Assembly (NCBI RefSeq): GCF_009762325.1 | Contig: NZ_CP034348.1 | Location: 3,602,501 to 3,666,500, forward strand | Direction: 5' to 3' | DNA: 64,000 nt | Source of the DNA: Roseovarius faecimaris | Lineage (GTDB): Bacteria > Pseudomonadota > Alphaproteobacteria > Rhodobacterales > Rhodobacteraceae | Shown: piece after piece, positions 45,452 to 55,746 of the stretch | How the letters are laid out: the number at the start of each line of letters is the position of its first letter | Numbering within the stretch: position 1 is the stretch's first letter | Translations under genes and position numbers: made by a program | The notes under the pieces: model-generated | Told to the model about the DNA's origin: nothing | Databases searched by the model: none | Seen by the model: only the letters and a program-made list of their open reading frames with translations

Positions 45452-48400
45452 CTACTCCGCCGGAACCGCTTCTCTTTCAATCCCGATCGGATGCGCCAGC
45501 TTGTCCAGCATTTCGATCGGACAGATCTGCAAGAAGTTCGCTTTCTCGCTATCCCAGTATTGCAGGATCTTCTGCGCCTTCAGGCTGCCGGTCTCCGCGG
45601 CATGCCGCTCGATCAGCTCTTCCAGCTCACCCATCCAATGCGGCTCGCTCACCGGACAGCTGACCACCGTCTCCGGGTTGATCAGGTTTGCCGCCCGCCC
45701 GTCCGGATCATAGAGATAGGCCATGCCACCGGTCATACCGGCGGCAAAGTTCGCGCCGATCTCACCCAGGATCACGGCGACGCCGCCGGTCATGTATTCA
45801 CACCCGTTAGAGCCACAGCCCTCGACCACCACCTTCGCACCCGAGTTGCGCACCGCAAAACGCTCACCGGCGCGGCCGCAGGCAAAGAGATAGCCATCGG
45901 TCGCCCCATAAAGCACCGTATTGCCGATGATCGTGTTCTCAGACGCCTCCAGCGGGCTCATCATCGGCGGGCGCACCACAATCGTGCCACCGGACAGACC
46001 CTTGCCCACATAGTCATTGGCATCCCCCGACACCTCGATCTTCAGGCCCGGCGCCGCAAACGCGCCCAGCGACTGCCCGGCACTCCCGGTCAGCTTCACC
46101 GTCAGGTGATTGGGTTGCAGGTTGTTGCGCATCCCGAAGTTGCGCACGATATGGCTGCTGACCCGCGTGCCCACGGTCCGGTGCGTGTTCTGCACCGCGT
46201 AATGCAACTGCATCTTCTCGCCATCGTTCAGGAACCGCGCCGCGTCGCGCACGATCTCGGCGTCCAGCGTATCGGGCACCTCATTGCGCGGCCGGTTGCG
46301 GTCATAGGTGATGTGGCTCGCCCCATCCACCGTGATCAGCATCGGGTTGAGATCCAGATCGTCCAGATGCGCCGACCCGCGCGAGGTCTGCGTCAGCAGA
46401 TCCGCCCGCCCGATCACATCGTCAAGCGACCGCGCCCCGATCGAGGCCAGAACCTCGCGCACTTCCTGCGCATAGAAGGTGATCAGGTTCACCACCTTGT
46501 CGGCATTGCCGGTGAACTTCGCGCGCAGGCTCTCATCCTGCGTACACACGCCCACCGGGCAGGTGTTGGACTGGCACTGGCGCACCATGATACAGCCCAT
46601 CGCGATAAGCGCCGCGGTGCCGATCCCGTATTCCTCGGCCCCCATCATCGCCGCCATCACAATGTCCCGCCCGGTGCGCAGCCCGCCATCCGTGCGCAGC
46701 GTGATCCGGTCCCGCAGCTTGTTCATGCTCAGCACCTGATGCGCCTCGGTCAGGCCCATTTCCCAGGGCAGACCGGCATATTTGATGCTCGTCGCAGGGC
46801 TCGCCCCCGTGCCGCCATTATGCCCGGAGATCAGGATCACATCCGCCTTGGCCTTGGCCACCCCGGCGGCAATCGTGCCCACGCCCGACTGCGCCACCAG
46901 CTTCACACAGACCTTCACCTGCGGATTGATCTGCTTCAGGTCATAGATCAGCTGCGCCAGATCCTCGATCGAATAGATGTCGTGATGCGGCGGCGGGCTG
47001 ATCAGGGTCACGCCCTTGGTCGAATGCCGCAGACGCGCGATCAGGTCGGTGACCTTCATCCCCGGAAGCTGCCCACCCTCACCGGGCTTGGCACCCTGGG
47101 CCACCTTGATTTCCAGTTCCTCGCAATGGTTGAGGTATTCCGCCGTGACGCCAAACCGCCCGCTGGCCACCTGCTTGATCTTGGCGCTGGGGTTGTCGCC
47201 ATTCGGCTCAGGCGTGAAATGCGCCGGGTCTTCCCCCCCCTCGCCACTGTCCGAGCGCGCTCCGATCCGGTTCATCGCCACGTTCAGGGTCTTATGCGCC
47301 TCTGGGCTCAGCGCGCCCAGGCTCATCCCCGGCGTGACAAACCGCTTGCGGATCGCCGTGACACTTTCCACCTCGTCAATGCTGATCGGCGCGCCCATCG
47401 GCTTGATCGCCAGCAGATCGCGCAGGTGGATCGGCGGGTTGGCCTGCATCGCCGCCGAATAGCGCTTCCACAGCTCATAGCTCGCCGTGTTGCACGCCAT
47501 CTGCATCATATGCATGGTCTGCGCGCCCCAGGCATGGCTCTCGCCCGATTTGCGCGCCTTGTAGAAGCCACCGATCGGCAGGATGTCCTGCCCCTGGCCA
47601 AAGGCCTTGTGATGCACCTCTTCCAGCTTGGTCTGAATACCGGTCAGACCGATGCCGCTGATCCGGCTGGTCAGCCCGGGGAAATACTCCGCACACATGG
47701 CACGGCTGAGGCCCACGGCCTCGAAATTCAGGCCCCCGCGATACGAGGAAATCACCGAAATCCCCATCTTCGACATGATCTTCAACAGACCCTGGTCAAT
47801 CGCATTGCGATACCGCGCCACCGCCTCGGTCAGCGTCCCGTCGATCAGCCCGCGCTCGATCCGGTCGTTGATGCTGTCCTCGGCCAGATAGGCGTTGACC
47901 ACCGTCGCGCCCGCGCCCACCAGCACGGCAAAATAATGCGGGTCGATACATTCGGCCGACCGCACATTGAGCGAACAGAACGTCCTGAGCCCCTTGCGCG
48001 TCAGGTGGCTGTGCACCGCCGACGTGGCCAGGATCATCGGCATGCCGATCCGGCTGTCGCTGACCCCTTCATCGCTCAGCACCAGATGTCCCGCGCCGCT
48101 GCGCACCGCATCTTCCGCCTCGGCCCGGATCCGTTCCAGCCCGGCCTGCAACGCGCCCTTGCCCGGCGCAAAGGTGCAGTCGATCCGCGCCACCTCGGCG
48201 TTGAACTCCTGCATCAGCGCATCCCACTGCGCATTACCCACAAACGGGCTTTCCAGCACCATGATCTCGGTCTGCGCACCGCTTTCATCCAGCACGTTCT
48301 TCAGGTTGCCGAACCGCGTCTTCAGGCTCATCACCCGGTACTCGCGAAGGCTGTCGATCGGCGGGTTCGTCACCTGGCTGAAATTCTGCCGGAAGTAATG

Positions 48401-49984
48401 GCTCAACGGGCGATACTGCTTGGACAGCACCGCACTTGGCGTGTCATCCCCCATCGACGCAATCGCCTCTTTGCCATCTTCGGCCATGGGCGCCAGGATC
48501 TGCTCCAGCTCCTCGATGGAATAGCCCGCCGCCGCCTGCCGCCGCCGCAGCTCCGCGCCGGTAAAGACAGGCTTCTCGGTGATGCCATAAAGCGTGTCTT
48601 CCAGATCGTTGATCTTGTCGACCCACTCCCCGAAGGGCAGCGCGCGCGCCAGTTTGTCCTTGATTTCGGTGTCGTGGTAGAGCTTGCCCTTCTGCATATC
48701 CACGGCCAGCATCTGACCCGGGCCAAGCGCACCTTTTTCGCGCACCGTTGCCTCGTCAATCGGCACCATCCCGGCCTCTGACCCGGCAATCACCAGCCCG
48801 TCACCCGTCACCACATAGCGCATCGGGCGCAAGCCGTTCCGGTCCAGCCCGGCGCAGACCCAGCGACCATCGGTCATGGCCAGAGCAGCAGGGCCATCCC
48901 ACGGCTCCATCACCGAGTTGCAATAGGAATACATGTCGCGCCAGGCCTGCGGCAGGTCCTCGGCCTGTTTCGACCAGCTTTCGGGCACCAGCATCGTCTT
49001 GGCCATCGGGGCCGACCGGCCCGCGCGCACCAGCACCTCGAACACCGCATCAAGCGCCGCACTGTCGGACATACCACCGGTGATGATTGGCTTGATGTCT
49101 TCGGCCTTGTCGCCAAACGCGCCGCTCGCCATGCGAATCTCATGGCTCTTCATCCAGTTCACGTTGCCCTTCAGCGTATTGATCTCGCCGTTATGCGCCA
49201 ACATCCGGAAGGGCTGCGCCAGCCACCATTGCGGGAAAGTGTTGGTCGAATAGCGCTGGTGATAGATCGCAAAGGCGGATTTGAACCGCTCGTCCTGCAG
49301 GTCCGGGTAGAACTCGCTCACCTGCTCGGCCAGCATCATGCCCTTGTAGATGATGCTGCGGCAAGACAGCGACGCGATATAAAGCTGCCCGATCCCGGCG
49401 CTCGCGGCGGCCTTCTCGATCCGGCGGCGGATCACATACAGCTCGCGCTCGAACTCCTCTTCCTCGATCCCCTTGTTGTTCGAGATCAGGATCTGTTCGA
49501 TCTCGGGCCGCGTCGCATTGGCCTTCTCACCCAGACAGGCCACATCCACCGGCACATGCCGCCAGCCATAGATCGTATGACCCATGCGCAGCACTTCGGT
49601 TTCCACGATGGTCCGACACGTCTCCTGCGCGCCGAAATCCGTGCGCGGCAGGAACACCTGCCCCACCGCCATCAGCTGATCTTCGCGCGGCTCATGCCCG
49701 GTGCGTCGTACCTGATCATAGAAGAACGGCACAGGGATCTGGATGTGAATGCCGGCCCCATCGCCGGTTTTGCCATCGGCATCCACCGCGCCCCGATGCC
49801 AGATCGCGCGCAGCGCCTCGATGCCCGCCTCGACCACACGGCGGCTCGGCTTGCCATCCTTGGCCACGACAAGGCCCACCCCGCAGGAGGAATGCTCCTC
49901 GCTCTCGTGATACATCCCGTTCTCGGACATCCACTTGCGCTTGGCGTCCTCGCGGGCCACCCAGTCTGCGTCATATGTGGTCAT
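45452..49984 (-). CDS. gltB: Glutamate synthase (NADPH) large subunit
   Basis: 1510 aa, full length. The Ntn glutaminase Cys is at about residue 34 (HSSCGVGLVVAKDG), so a short propeptide is removed. The central and FMN-binding domains are intact (ISGHNGGTGASPATSIKYAG), the 3Fe-4S cysteines are in MGCIMVRQCQSNTCPVGVC, and the C-terminal GXGXG beta-helix is present (GLSGGTIVVRPPM). With GltD it makes two glutamates from glutamine and 2-oxoglutarate. It lies downstream of gltD across a 166-base spacer full of palindromes. Confidence 0.98.
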   Translation of the reverse strand: MTTYDADWVAREDAKRKWMSENGMYHESEEHSSCGVGLVVAKDGKPSRRVVEAGIEALRAIWHRGAVDADGKTGDGAGIHIQIPVPFFYDQVRRTGHEPREDQLMAVGQVFLPRTDFGAQETCRTIVETEVLRMGHTIYGWRHVPVDVACLGEKANATRPEIEQILISNNKGIEEEEFERELYVIRRRIEKAAASAGIGQLYIASLSCRSIIYKGMMLAEQVSEFYPDLQDERFKSAFAIYHQRYSTNTFPQWWLAQPFRMLAHNGEINTLKGNVNWMKSHEIRMASGAFGDKAEDIKPIITGGMSDSAALDAVFEVLVRAGRSAPMAKTMLVPESWSKQAEDLPQAWRDMYSYCNSVMEPWDGPAALAMTDGRWVCAGLDRNGLRPMRYVVTGDGLVIAGSEAGMVPIDEATVREKGALGPGQMLAVDMQKGKLYHDTEIKDKLARALPFGEWVDKINDLEDTLYGITEKPVFTGAELRRRQAAAGYSIEELEQILAPMAEDGKEAIASMGDDTPSAVLSKQYRPLSHYFRQNFSQVTNPPIDSLREYRVMSLKTRFGNLKNVLDESGAQTEIMVLESPFVGNAQWDALMQEFNAEVARIDCTFAPGKGALQAGLERIRAEAEDAVRSGAGHLVLSDEGVSDSRIGMPMILATSAVHSHLTRKGLRTFCSLNVRSAECIDPHYFAVLVGAGATVVNAYLAEDSINDRIERGLIDGTLTEAVARYRNAIDQGLLKIMSKMGISVISSYRGGLNFEAVGLSRAMCAEYFPGLTSRISGIGLTGIQTKLEEVHHKAFGQGQDILPIGGFYKARKSGESHAWGAQTMHMMQMACNTASYELWKRYSAAMQANPPIHLRDLLAIKPMGAPISIDEVESVTAIRKRFVTPGMSLGALSPEAHKTLNVAMNRIGARSDSGEGGEDPAHFTPEPNGDNPSAKIKQVASGRFGVTAEYLNHCEELEIKVAQGAKPGEGGQLPGMKVTDLIARLRHSTKGVTLISPPPHHDIYSIEDLAQLIYDLKQINPQVKVCVKLVAQSGVGTIAAGVAKAKADVILISGHNGGTGASPATSIKYAGLPWEMGLTEAHQVLSMNKLRDRITLRTDGGLRTGRDIVMAAMMGAEEYGIGTAALIAMGCIMVRQCQSNTCPVGVCTQDESLRAKFTGNADKVVNLITFYAQEVREVLASIGARSLDDVIGRADLLTQTSRGSAHLDDLDLNPMLITVDGASHITYDRNRPRNEVPDTLDAEIVRDAARFLNDGEKMQLHYAVQNTHRTVGTRVSSHIVRNFGMRNNLQPNHLTVKLTGSAGQSLGAFAAPGLKIEVSGDANDYVGKGLSGGTIVVRPPMMSPLEASENTIIGNTVLYGATDGYLFACGRAGERFAVRNSGAKVVVEGCGSNGCEYMTGGVAVILGEIGANFAAGMTGGMAYLYDPDGRAANLINPETVVSCPVSEPHWMGELEELIERHAAETGSLKAQKILQYWDSEKANFLQICPIEMLDKLAHPIGIEREAVPAE

Positions 49985-50075
49985 GGGCTTGCTCCTTTGT
50001 CCGGCCGTATCGGTGACCGTCTGTTAACTCTCTGGGTCAGCGTTCCTGACCCGATCTGTCTCTTCTTTGCTCTTT

Positions 50076-50145
50076 GTTAACCGCGGTTAACGAAAGCTGG
50101 ATTTTGTACAAAACAGGGGGTGATTTTGTACAAAACGTACAAAAT
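50076..50145. promoter_or_regulatory. Palindrome cluster in the gltD-gltB spacer
   Basis: A perfect 16-bp palindrome GTTAACCGCGGTTAAC (50076-50091) is followed by two identical 12-bp palindromes TTTTGTACAAAA (50102-50113 and 50124-50135) and a half-site GTACAAAA (50137-50144). The two copies are 22 bases apart, about two helical turns. These look like protein-binding sites and may give gltB its own promoter control. Confidence 0.55.
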
Positions 50146-50150
50146 TCCGC

Positions 50151-51584
50151 TCATTCCGCCGCCACCGATTTTTCCGCATTCAGGTCGTCCAGAATGGCCG
50201 CTGCCGCGTCGCGGCCGTCACGGATGGCCCAGACCACCAGTGACGCGCCGCGCACGATGTCCCCCACCGCATAAACCCCCGGCATCGCCGTGCGCCCGGT
50301 GGTAAATTCGGCCTTGACCGTCCCCCAGCGGGTGACCTCCAATTCCTCTTGATTCCAAAGGGTTGGCAGATCTTCCGGCTCAAATCCCAGCGCCTTGATC
50401 ACAAGGTCCGCAGGTTCGTCCGTCACCGCCCCTTCAATCTCTTCGGGGCTTTGCCGCCCGCTCGCATCCGGCGCGCCCAGCCGCATCTGCTGCACCTTGA
50501 CCGTGCTCACCGGATCGCCAGAGAACCCTTTAGGTGCGCTAAGCCACTGGAAAACAACGCCTTCTTCTTCTGCATTCTGCACTTCTCGCTGACTGCCCGG
50601 CATGTTCTCCCGGTCGCGGCGATAAAGGCATTTGACCGATTTGGCCCCCTGCCGGATCGCCGTGCGCACACAGTCCATCGCCGTGTCGCCGCCGCCAATG
50701 ACAATCACTTGTTTTCCTTCAGCATTCAGCTCACCGCTTTCGAATTCGGGGACCGTGTCGCCAAAGCTCAACCGGTTGCTCGCCGTGAGGTAATCAATCG
50801 CCCTGACGATCCCTTTCGCACCCGCGCCCGGACCAGGCAGGTCACGCGATTTATAGACCCCCGTCGCGATCAACAACGCATTGTGTTTATTGCGGATTTC
50901 TTCAAAACTCAGATCGGTGCCGATGTCGCAGTTCATGACAAACTCGACACCACCCTGTTCAAGCTGCTCGATGCGCCGCATGACGACATCCTTTTCCAGC
51001 TTGAACCCCGGAATGCCATAGGTCAGCAGACCCCCGGCGCGGTCGTAGCGGTCATAGACCGTCACCTGCACACCGGCGCGCCGCAGCACATCCGCCGCCG
51101 CCAGCCCGCCGGGGCCTGCGCCAATAATGCCCACGGATTCAACGCGTTCCGCCTTGGGCGCAATGGTCTCAACCCAGCCTTCTTCCCAGGCGGTGTCGGT
51201 GATGTACTTCTCGACCGAACCAATCGTGACGGTGCCATGCCCGGATTGTTCAATCACGCAATTGCCTTCGCACAGCCGGTCCTGCGGGCAAATCCGGCCG
51301 CAGATTTCGGGGAAGGTGTTGGTCGCCTGGCTGATCTCATAAGCTTCCTTGAGCCGCCCCTCGGCGGTCAGGCGCAGCCAGTCGGGAATGTTGTTGTGCA
51401 GCGGGCAATGGCTCTGGCAATAGGGCACACCGCATTGGCTGCACCGGCTCGCCTGCTCTTTCGCCTTCGCGTCGGCATACTCGGCATAGATCTCGTTGAA
51501 GTCCTTGCGCCGCTCGTCGGCCTGCCGTTTCTCCGGCATGTCCCGTTCCACGGTCACAAAAGTCAGCATCGGTTGCTTCGCCAC
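50151..51584 (-). CDS. gltD: Glutamate synthase (NADPH) small subunit
   Basis: 477 aa. The start is GTG 51584, with GAGGAGG six bases upstream. Two N-terminal iron-sulfur motifs are visible (CSQCGVPYCQSHCPL and CGRICPQDRLCEGNC). The FAD site is VGIIGAGPGGLAAADVLRRA and the NADPH site VIVIGGGDTAMDCVRTAIRQ. It passes NADPH electrons to GltB. gltD comes before gltB here, the reverse of the E. coli order. Confidence 0.97.
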   Translation of the reverse strand: MAKQPMLTFVTVERDMPEKRQADERRKDFNEIYAEYADAKAKEQASRCSQCGVPYCQSHCPLHNNIPDWLRLTAEGRLKEAYEISQATNTFPEICGRICPQDRLCEGNCVIEQSGHGTVTIGSVEKYITDTAWEEGWVETIAPKAERVESVGIIGAGPGGLAAADVLRRAGVQVTVYDRYDRAGGLLTYGIPGFKLEKDVVMRRIEQLEQGGVEFVMNCDIGTDLSFEEIRNKHNALLIATGVYKSRDLPGPGAGAKGIVRAIDYLTASNRLSFGDTVPEFESGELNAEGKQVIVIGGGDTAMDCVRTAIRQGAKSVKCLYRRDRENMPGSQREVQNAEEEGVVFQWLSAPKGFSGDPVSTVKVQQMRLGAPDASGRQSPEEIEGAVTDEPADLVIKALGFEPEDLPTLWNQEELEVTRWGTVKAEFTTGRTAMPGVYAVGDIVRGASLVVWAIRDGRDAAAAILDDLNAEKSVAAE

Positions 51585-51648
51585 GGGCGGCCTCCTCACG
51601 AGATTTCAAATGCTTGATCTCTCTAGAGCAGCCGAGATGAAAATAAAA

Positions 51649-51663
51649 GTCACAACTTATGAC
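51649..51663. promoter_or_regulatory. Inverted repeat upstream of gltD
   Basis: GTCACAACTTATGAC is a dyad with one mismatch, in the AT-rich 222-base gap between gltD and uppP. It lies about 65 bases before the gltD start and could be an operator. Confidence 0.35.
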
Positions 51664-51806
51664 CTATTATTAAATAAATTCATCCGAGGCGCCCGCCCAA
51701 TCAAGGAAATCGCAATATTTTAGTTCCGATACGGACCCAAATCCTTCCTTTCCTCCAAGTCACATTGGTTTATAGCTGCAAAAAACAGTTGAGCAGGGTT
51801 TGGCTT

Positions 51807-52610
51807 ATGCCGCTTTTCCATCTGATTCTGGTGGCCGCGATCCAGGGGGTGACGGAGTTCCTGCCGGTATCGTCCTCCGGCCATCTGATCCTGCTGCCGC
51901 ATCTGACGGGGCTGGACGATCAGGGTCAGGCCATCGATGTGGCCGTGCATGTCGGGACGCTCTTTGCGGTGATTCTCTATTTCTGGTCCGATGTGAAGCT
52001 TGCCCTCTCGGGCCTGCCCCGCGCCCTCATGGGCCGGATCGACACGGAAGGCGCAAAGCTTGCGCTGCTGCTGATCATCTCCTCCATCCCGGTCGTCGCC
52101 TTCGGTCTGATCCTCAAGTTAACCGGGTTAAGCGATGCCATGCGCTCCATTGCCGTCATCGGCTGGACCATGCTGATCTTTGGCATTGTGCTCTACTGGG
52201 CCGACCAGGCGGGGGCCTCTGAACGTACCATGAAAGACTGGGACCTGCGCGATGCCATGGTCATGGGTGTCTGGCAGGCGATTGCCCTGATCCCCGGCAC
52301 CTCGCGCTCGGGCATCACGATCACCGGGGCGCGTTTTCTGGGCTATACGCGGCATGATGCGGCGCGGCTGGCAATGCTGATGTCGATCCCCACGATCATC
52401 GAAAGCGGCACGCTGCTGGCAGGCGAGACCGCTTATCAGGCAAATATCGGCCTGCTCCGGGATGGGGCGATTGCTGCAAGTTTCGCCTTTGTCGCGGCGC
52501 TGCTTTCGCTGGTGCTCATGATGCGCCTGCTGCGCTCGGTCAGCTTCACGCCTTACGTGATTTACCGCGTCATCCTGGGGCTTGTGCTTCTGTTTATCGC
52601 CTATAGCTGA
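51807..52610 (+). CDS. uppP: Undecaprenyl-diphosphatase (BacA/UppP)
   Basis: 267 aa from ATG 51807, the usual BacA start (MPLFHLILVAAIQGVTEFLP). The catalytic motifs are QGVTEFLPVSSSGHLIL (Glu, Ser) and ALIPGTSRSGITITGARFLG (Arg). Eight or so membrane spans follow. It recycles the C55 lipid carrier for peptidoglycan and gives bacitracin resistance. An upstream in-frame start would add 14 residues without support. Confidence 0.97.
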   Translation: MPLFHLILVAAIQGVTEFLPVSSSGHLILLPHLTGLDDQGQAIDVAVHVGTLFAVILYFWSDVKLALSGLPRALMGRIDTEGAKLALLLIISSIPVVAFGLILKLTGLSDAMRSIAVIGWTMLIFGIVLYWADQAGASERTMKDWDLRDAMVMGVWQAIALIPGTSRSGITITGARFLGYTRHDAARLAMLMSIPTIIESGTLLAGETAYQANIGLLRDGAIAASFAFVAALLSLVLMMRLLRSVSFTPYVIYRVILGLVLLFIAYS

Positions 52611-52619
52611 GGCAGGCGC

Positions 52620-53603
52620 TTACTCCGTGCGGAGGTTCGACGCACTTTCCTTAAGCGCCTCGAACTGTCCCGCGGGGCGGAACCGCCAGAGATAATCCGG
52701 CAGGATCGCCTCAAGCGCCGTTGGGCGAATTCCAAGATCGGCAAAGCCCTTGGCACCTTCGGAAACAACATTATCGACCCGGAGGCTCTTGACCTGATCA
52801 CGGGTGATCTGGGCGGGAACAAGGCCCCCCGAAACGATCGCAACCATGTCCATGAAAAACGCCATGATCCGCGCTATGCCAAACGGAATGTTCAGGATCA
52901 GGCGGCGGCGGCGCACCACCTGCAGCATCTGCTCCATCAGCTCACGGAAGGTGTTCACATCAGGCCCGCCAAGCTCATAGATGCCCGGTGCGGCCTTGCC
53001 TTCTGCGCCCAACTCGGCGGCGCGGGCCACGTCATCGACATAGACCGTCTGAAACTTCGTGTCGGCGCCCACAACCGGAAGCACCGGACCAAACCGCGTC
53101 ATGCTGGCGAACCGGTTAAAGAACTGATCCTCAGGCCCGAATATGACCGAGGGGCGCAGGATCACGGCATTCGGGAAGTGGTCCAAGATACCAGCCTCGC
53201 CTGCGGCCTTGGATTGGGCATAAAGGCTGTCCGCCTCGGCATCGGCCCCGATAGCAGACAGATGCACAAGATGGCTTACACCTTCTTCCGCGGCGATCCG
53301 CGCGATCCGTTCCGCGCCCTTGTCCTGAACAGCTTCGAAATTATTCTTGCCGCGCGCATCGAACGTACCGACGCAATTGACGACGGCATCTGCCCCCTGC
53401 ATCACCGCGCGCACGCTGTTGTCATCGCGGATATTACAGAAGACAGGTTCCACCTGCCCGACAACACCATAGGGTTTCACGTGCATCGCCTCATTGGGGC
53501 GGCGCACGGCGACCCGCACACGCCAGCCCGCCTTGGCCAGACGCCGTGTAATGTAACGGCCCACAAAGCCCGAGCCGCCATAGATGGTGACGAGTTTCGA
53601 CAT
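52620..53603 (-). CDS. NDUFA9-like NAD(P)-binding protein (atypical SDR)
   Basis: 327 aa from ATG 53603 (GGAGGGCAGCAC upstream). The Rossmann motif is [20 protein letters not shown], with [20 protein letters not shown] as in the complex-I NDUFA9-like group of alphaproteobacteria. The typical SDR YxxxK is degenerate ([11 protein letters not shown]). These proteins are thought to help complex I assembly or quinone-related steps; the exact role is open. Convergent with uppP. Confidence 0.88.
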   Translation of the reverse strand: MSKLVTIYGGSGFVGRYITRRLAKAGWRVRVAVRRPNEAMHVKPYGVVGQVEPVFCNIRDDNSVRAVMQGADAVVNCVGTFDARGKNNFEAVQDKGAERIARIAAEEGVSHLVHLSAIGADAEADSLYAQSKAAGEAGILDHFPNAVILRPSVIFGPEDQFFNRFASMTRFGPVLPVVGADTKFQTVYVDDVARAAELGAEGKAAPGIYELGGPDVNTFRELMEQMLQVVRRRRLILNIPFGIARIMAFFMDMVAIVSGGLVPAQITRDQVKSLRVDNVVSEGAKGFADLGIRPTALEAILPDYLWRFRPAGQFEALKESASNLRTE

Positions 53604-53749
53604 GTGCTGCCCTCCAGGCTCAGTGGAATACCCCATCTTCCTATCGCCCCGTGCGGCGATGAACAAGATCATATGCTGATATGCCGCACGGGTAAAAACG
53701 CCGTTGACAGGACAATGGGACAGGGATACACGCCTGCTTCACGACACCT

Positions 53750-53835
53750 GCCCAGGTGGCGGAATGGTAGACGCGCTAGCTTCAGGTGCTAGTGTCCGTA
53801 TGGACGTGGAGGTTCGAGTCCTCTCCTGGGCACCA
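53750..53835 (+). tRNA. tRNA-Leu (anticodon CAG)
   Basis: 86 bases with encoded CCA. The acceptor stem is GCCCAGG/CCTGGGC, the anticodon arm CTAGC-TTCAGGT-GCTAG, a long variable arm (TGTCC...GGACG) typical of class II tRNAs, and the T loop GTTCGAGTC. Low-GC accessory DNA begins right after the 3' end, which is a common integration point. Confidence 0.97.
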
Positions 53836-54114
53836 AATTTCCCTCAGATTCATAATTATATCAGTTATTTAAATAGCTGCTTTCTAATTCTATCCACCCT
53901 GTCGTCCACCTTGGAGCAGGTGATGTGCTCCTACTTCCTGACTTGAACGGGCGGAAACCAGACTTTCTCCGCAGTTGCACGTTGATTGAGGCGGTGTTGA
54001 AGAAGCGGACATCCAGATCGCGTCGAATCCGAATGCTCCGCCGCACGGCGGCTCCGAGCCCATAGTGGAAGCGCTCTTGCAACGCCGCTTGCAGAAGCAT
54101 TTTTCATCTTCTGG
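53836..54114. other. Non-coding gap after tRNA-Leu
   Basis: 279 bases, AT-rich for the first 60 and then with fragments that resemble the degenerate repeats at 56-57 kb (GCGGACATCCAGATCG, GGCTCCGAGCCCAT). Short open frames on both strands have no ribosome binding site or recognisable content. I see no gene and no copy of the tRNA 3' end that would mark an att site. Confidence 0.5.
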
Positions 54115-55746
54115 TTAGGCGGTGAGCGGTATGGCGCTTGGTTTTCCGGATGCTGTTCGCTGAAAGTTGCGCAGCCTTGGTCTGAGTTTCCAGAGCGGTG
54201 GCGTAGTTGCAACGGTTGAAGCTGGCATCCCCGAAAGCAGAGCCCGCGCCTCATGCGCTTTCAAGCACATGCGAGCGGTTTCGCCATGAAAACTGGGGTC
54301 GCTGCGCAATTGTGGGAAGATGGCAAACATGTCTTCCCGCGCCTCGTCCGATATTGCAGAGATCCCCATGTCGGCCGCATGGAAGCTTTCTGTGGCCGCG
54401 CCCTCGGCATAGATCACCTCGTGCCGGTCAAACATGATGTGGAAATAGCTCACCAGTCTACGCTCCAAGATGCGCACATTACACCCGTCGACCAGATGCT
54501 TGGCAGCAACCAGAACCTCGTCAGTCCCGAACAGAAGCTCGGCCTTATAGCCCGTGAAAAGGACCCGGTGCTGCGGTGATACGATAAGCGGCCGACGCGC
54601 CCCGTCCATAACAGTTGAATTGATCGCAACGGGCGCGAACTTGCCGCGCCCTTCGACGGTGCTCTTCCCAATCCAGCGGATCGGCTGAAATCCATTGTCG
54701 CGGGTCAGAACCATATCGCCCTGTCGCAGTGTCTCGATTGCACGCTCACCCCGGTCCGTCATTATTCGTGTGCCAGGGGTGAAGCAGATAATGTTCTCGA
54801 TTTCCGAGAAGGTCACGACCGTGCCATCAGACATGGTGAAGTTACCCGAAAGCCCTCCGGCCGCGTCATCGGTGTTGGTAAAGGTGATGTCGTTGTAGCT
54901 GACATCTGGCGTCAGTTGCAATGTGTCGCCATTCGTTTCACCTGTCTCACCGCCGGTGATGGTGATCGTGGAACTTCCCGCCTCACCGAGGTCTTCCAGA
55001 ACGAAAAAGTCGTCGCCGTCGCCGCCATCGGCACTGTCGCCTTCGGCGAGGTATATCTCGTCGTCACCCAAGCCACCAAAAAGCTGGTCAGCGCCAGTGC
55101 CGCCGATGAGCGTGTCGTTGCCGTCCTCACCCAATACAGTATCGTCGCCAAAACCTGACACGACATAGTCATTGCCAGCTCCTGCCGTAACCGAGTCGTT
55201 GTTGCCGCCTGCGTTACCCGGCTGCAGCGGGTTGCCGTCGTTATTGTCGATCCGGTCGCCTTCGAGGTCCCCGGTATAATTTATGTCAATGACATCATCA
55301 CCACTCGTGCCTTCGACGATGTAATCGGGTGCGGGTTCTGACCCGAGGTTTTGAACGCCGATCCGACCGTTTCCGAACGCATCCATCTCGGCCTGCGTCG
55401 CATTGTCATCCGGCAAGAAGGCCAAGCGCGTCGTTTCGCCAGCTGACGGATAGTCCTGCACCGTGATGACATAAACCACATTACCTTCGAACTGGTCCGG
55501 CACTTGACCCGCGCCTTGGTTTTGTTGCGTTGGAAGCTCTCCAGACAACTCAAAGGTGAAGTCATAGGATATGCCGCCGATCTCAACCTGCGTATCTGGA
55601 TCAGGCGCGCCGCCATTCGTGTCGAGGATCAGATCGCCATTCGTGCCGGACTCCACGAATGTTATTTGCGTCGCCGGATCGCCAGTCAGGTTCAGCGCGG
55701 GATTGTTGGCGCTATTGCTGTCTGTTCTGGCCCAAAACGTCCACAT
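54115..55746 (-). CDS. RTX-type calcium-binding protein with C-terminal Hint domain
   Basis: 543 aa from ATG 55746 (a TTG at 55794 would add 16 residues; neither has a clear ribosome binding site). A 150-residue N-terminal beta region is followed by about four RTX nonapeptides (GAGNDYVVSG, GEDGNDTLIGG, GGLGDDEIYL). The Hint domain starts at NIICFTPGTRIMTDRGERAI and includes LIVSPQHRVLF. Roseobacters have many such proteins, thought to leave by type I secretion. The C-terminus is not an obvious secretion signal. It is the first gene after tRNA-Leu. Confidence 0.87.
   Translation of the reverse strand: MWTFWARTDSNSANNPALNLTGDPATQITFVESGTNGDLILDTNGGAPDPDTQVEIGGISYDFTFELSGELPTQQNQGAGQVPDQFEGNVVYVITVQDYPSAGETTRLAFLPDDNATQAEMDAFGNGRIGVQNLGSEPAPDYIVEGTSGDDVIDINYTGDLEGDRIDNNDGNPLQPGNAGGNNDSVTAGAGNDYVVSGFGDDTVLGEDGNDTLIGGTGADQLFGGLGDDEIYLAEGDSADGGDGDDFFVLEDLGEAGSSTITITGGETGETNGDTLQLTPDVSYNDITFTNTDDAAGGLSGNFTMSDGTVVTFSEIENIICFTPGTRIMTDRGERAIETLRQGDMVLTRDNGFQPIRWIGKSTVEGRGKFAPVAINSTVMDGARRPLIVSPQHRVLFTGYKAELLFGTDEVLVAAKHLVDGCNVRILERRLVSYFHIMFDRHEVIYAEGAATESFHAADMGISAISDEAREDMFAIFPQLRSDPSFHGETARMCLKAHEARALLSGMPASTVATTPPLWKLRPRLRNFQRTASGKPSAIPLTA

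Noticed and set aside
45155-48781. 1208-codon plus-strand frame opposite gltB
   Set aside because: Its composition is extreme (His/Arg/Gln rich) and it runs exactly opposite conserved gltB domains. It is an antisense artefact of codon bias.
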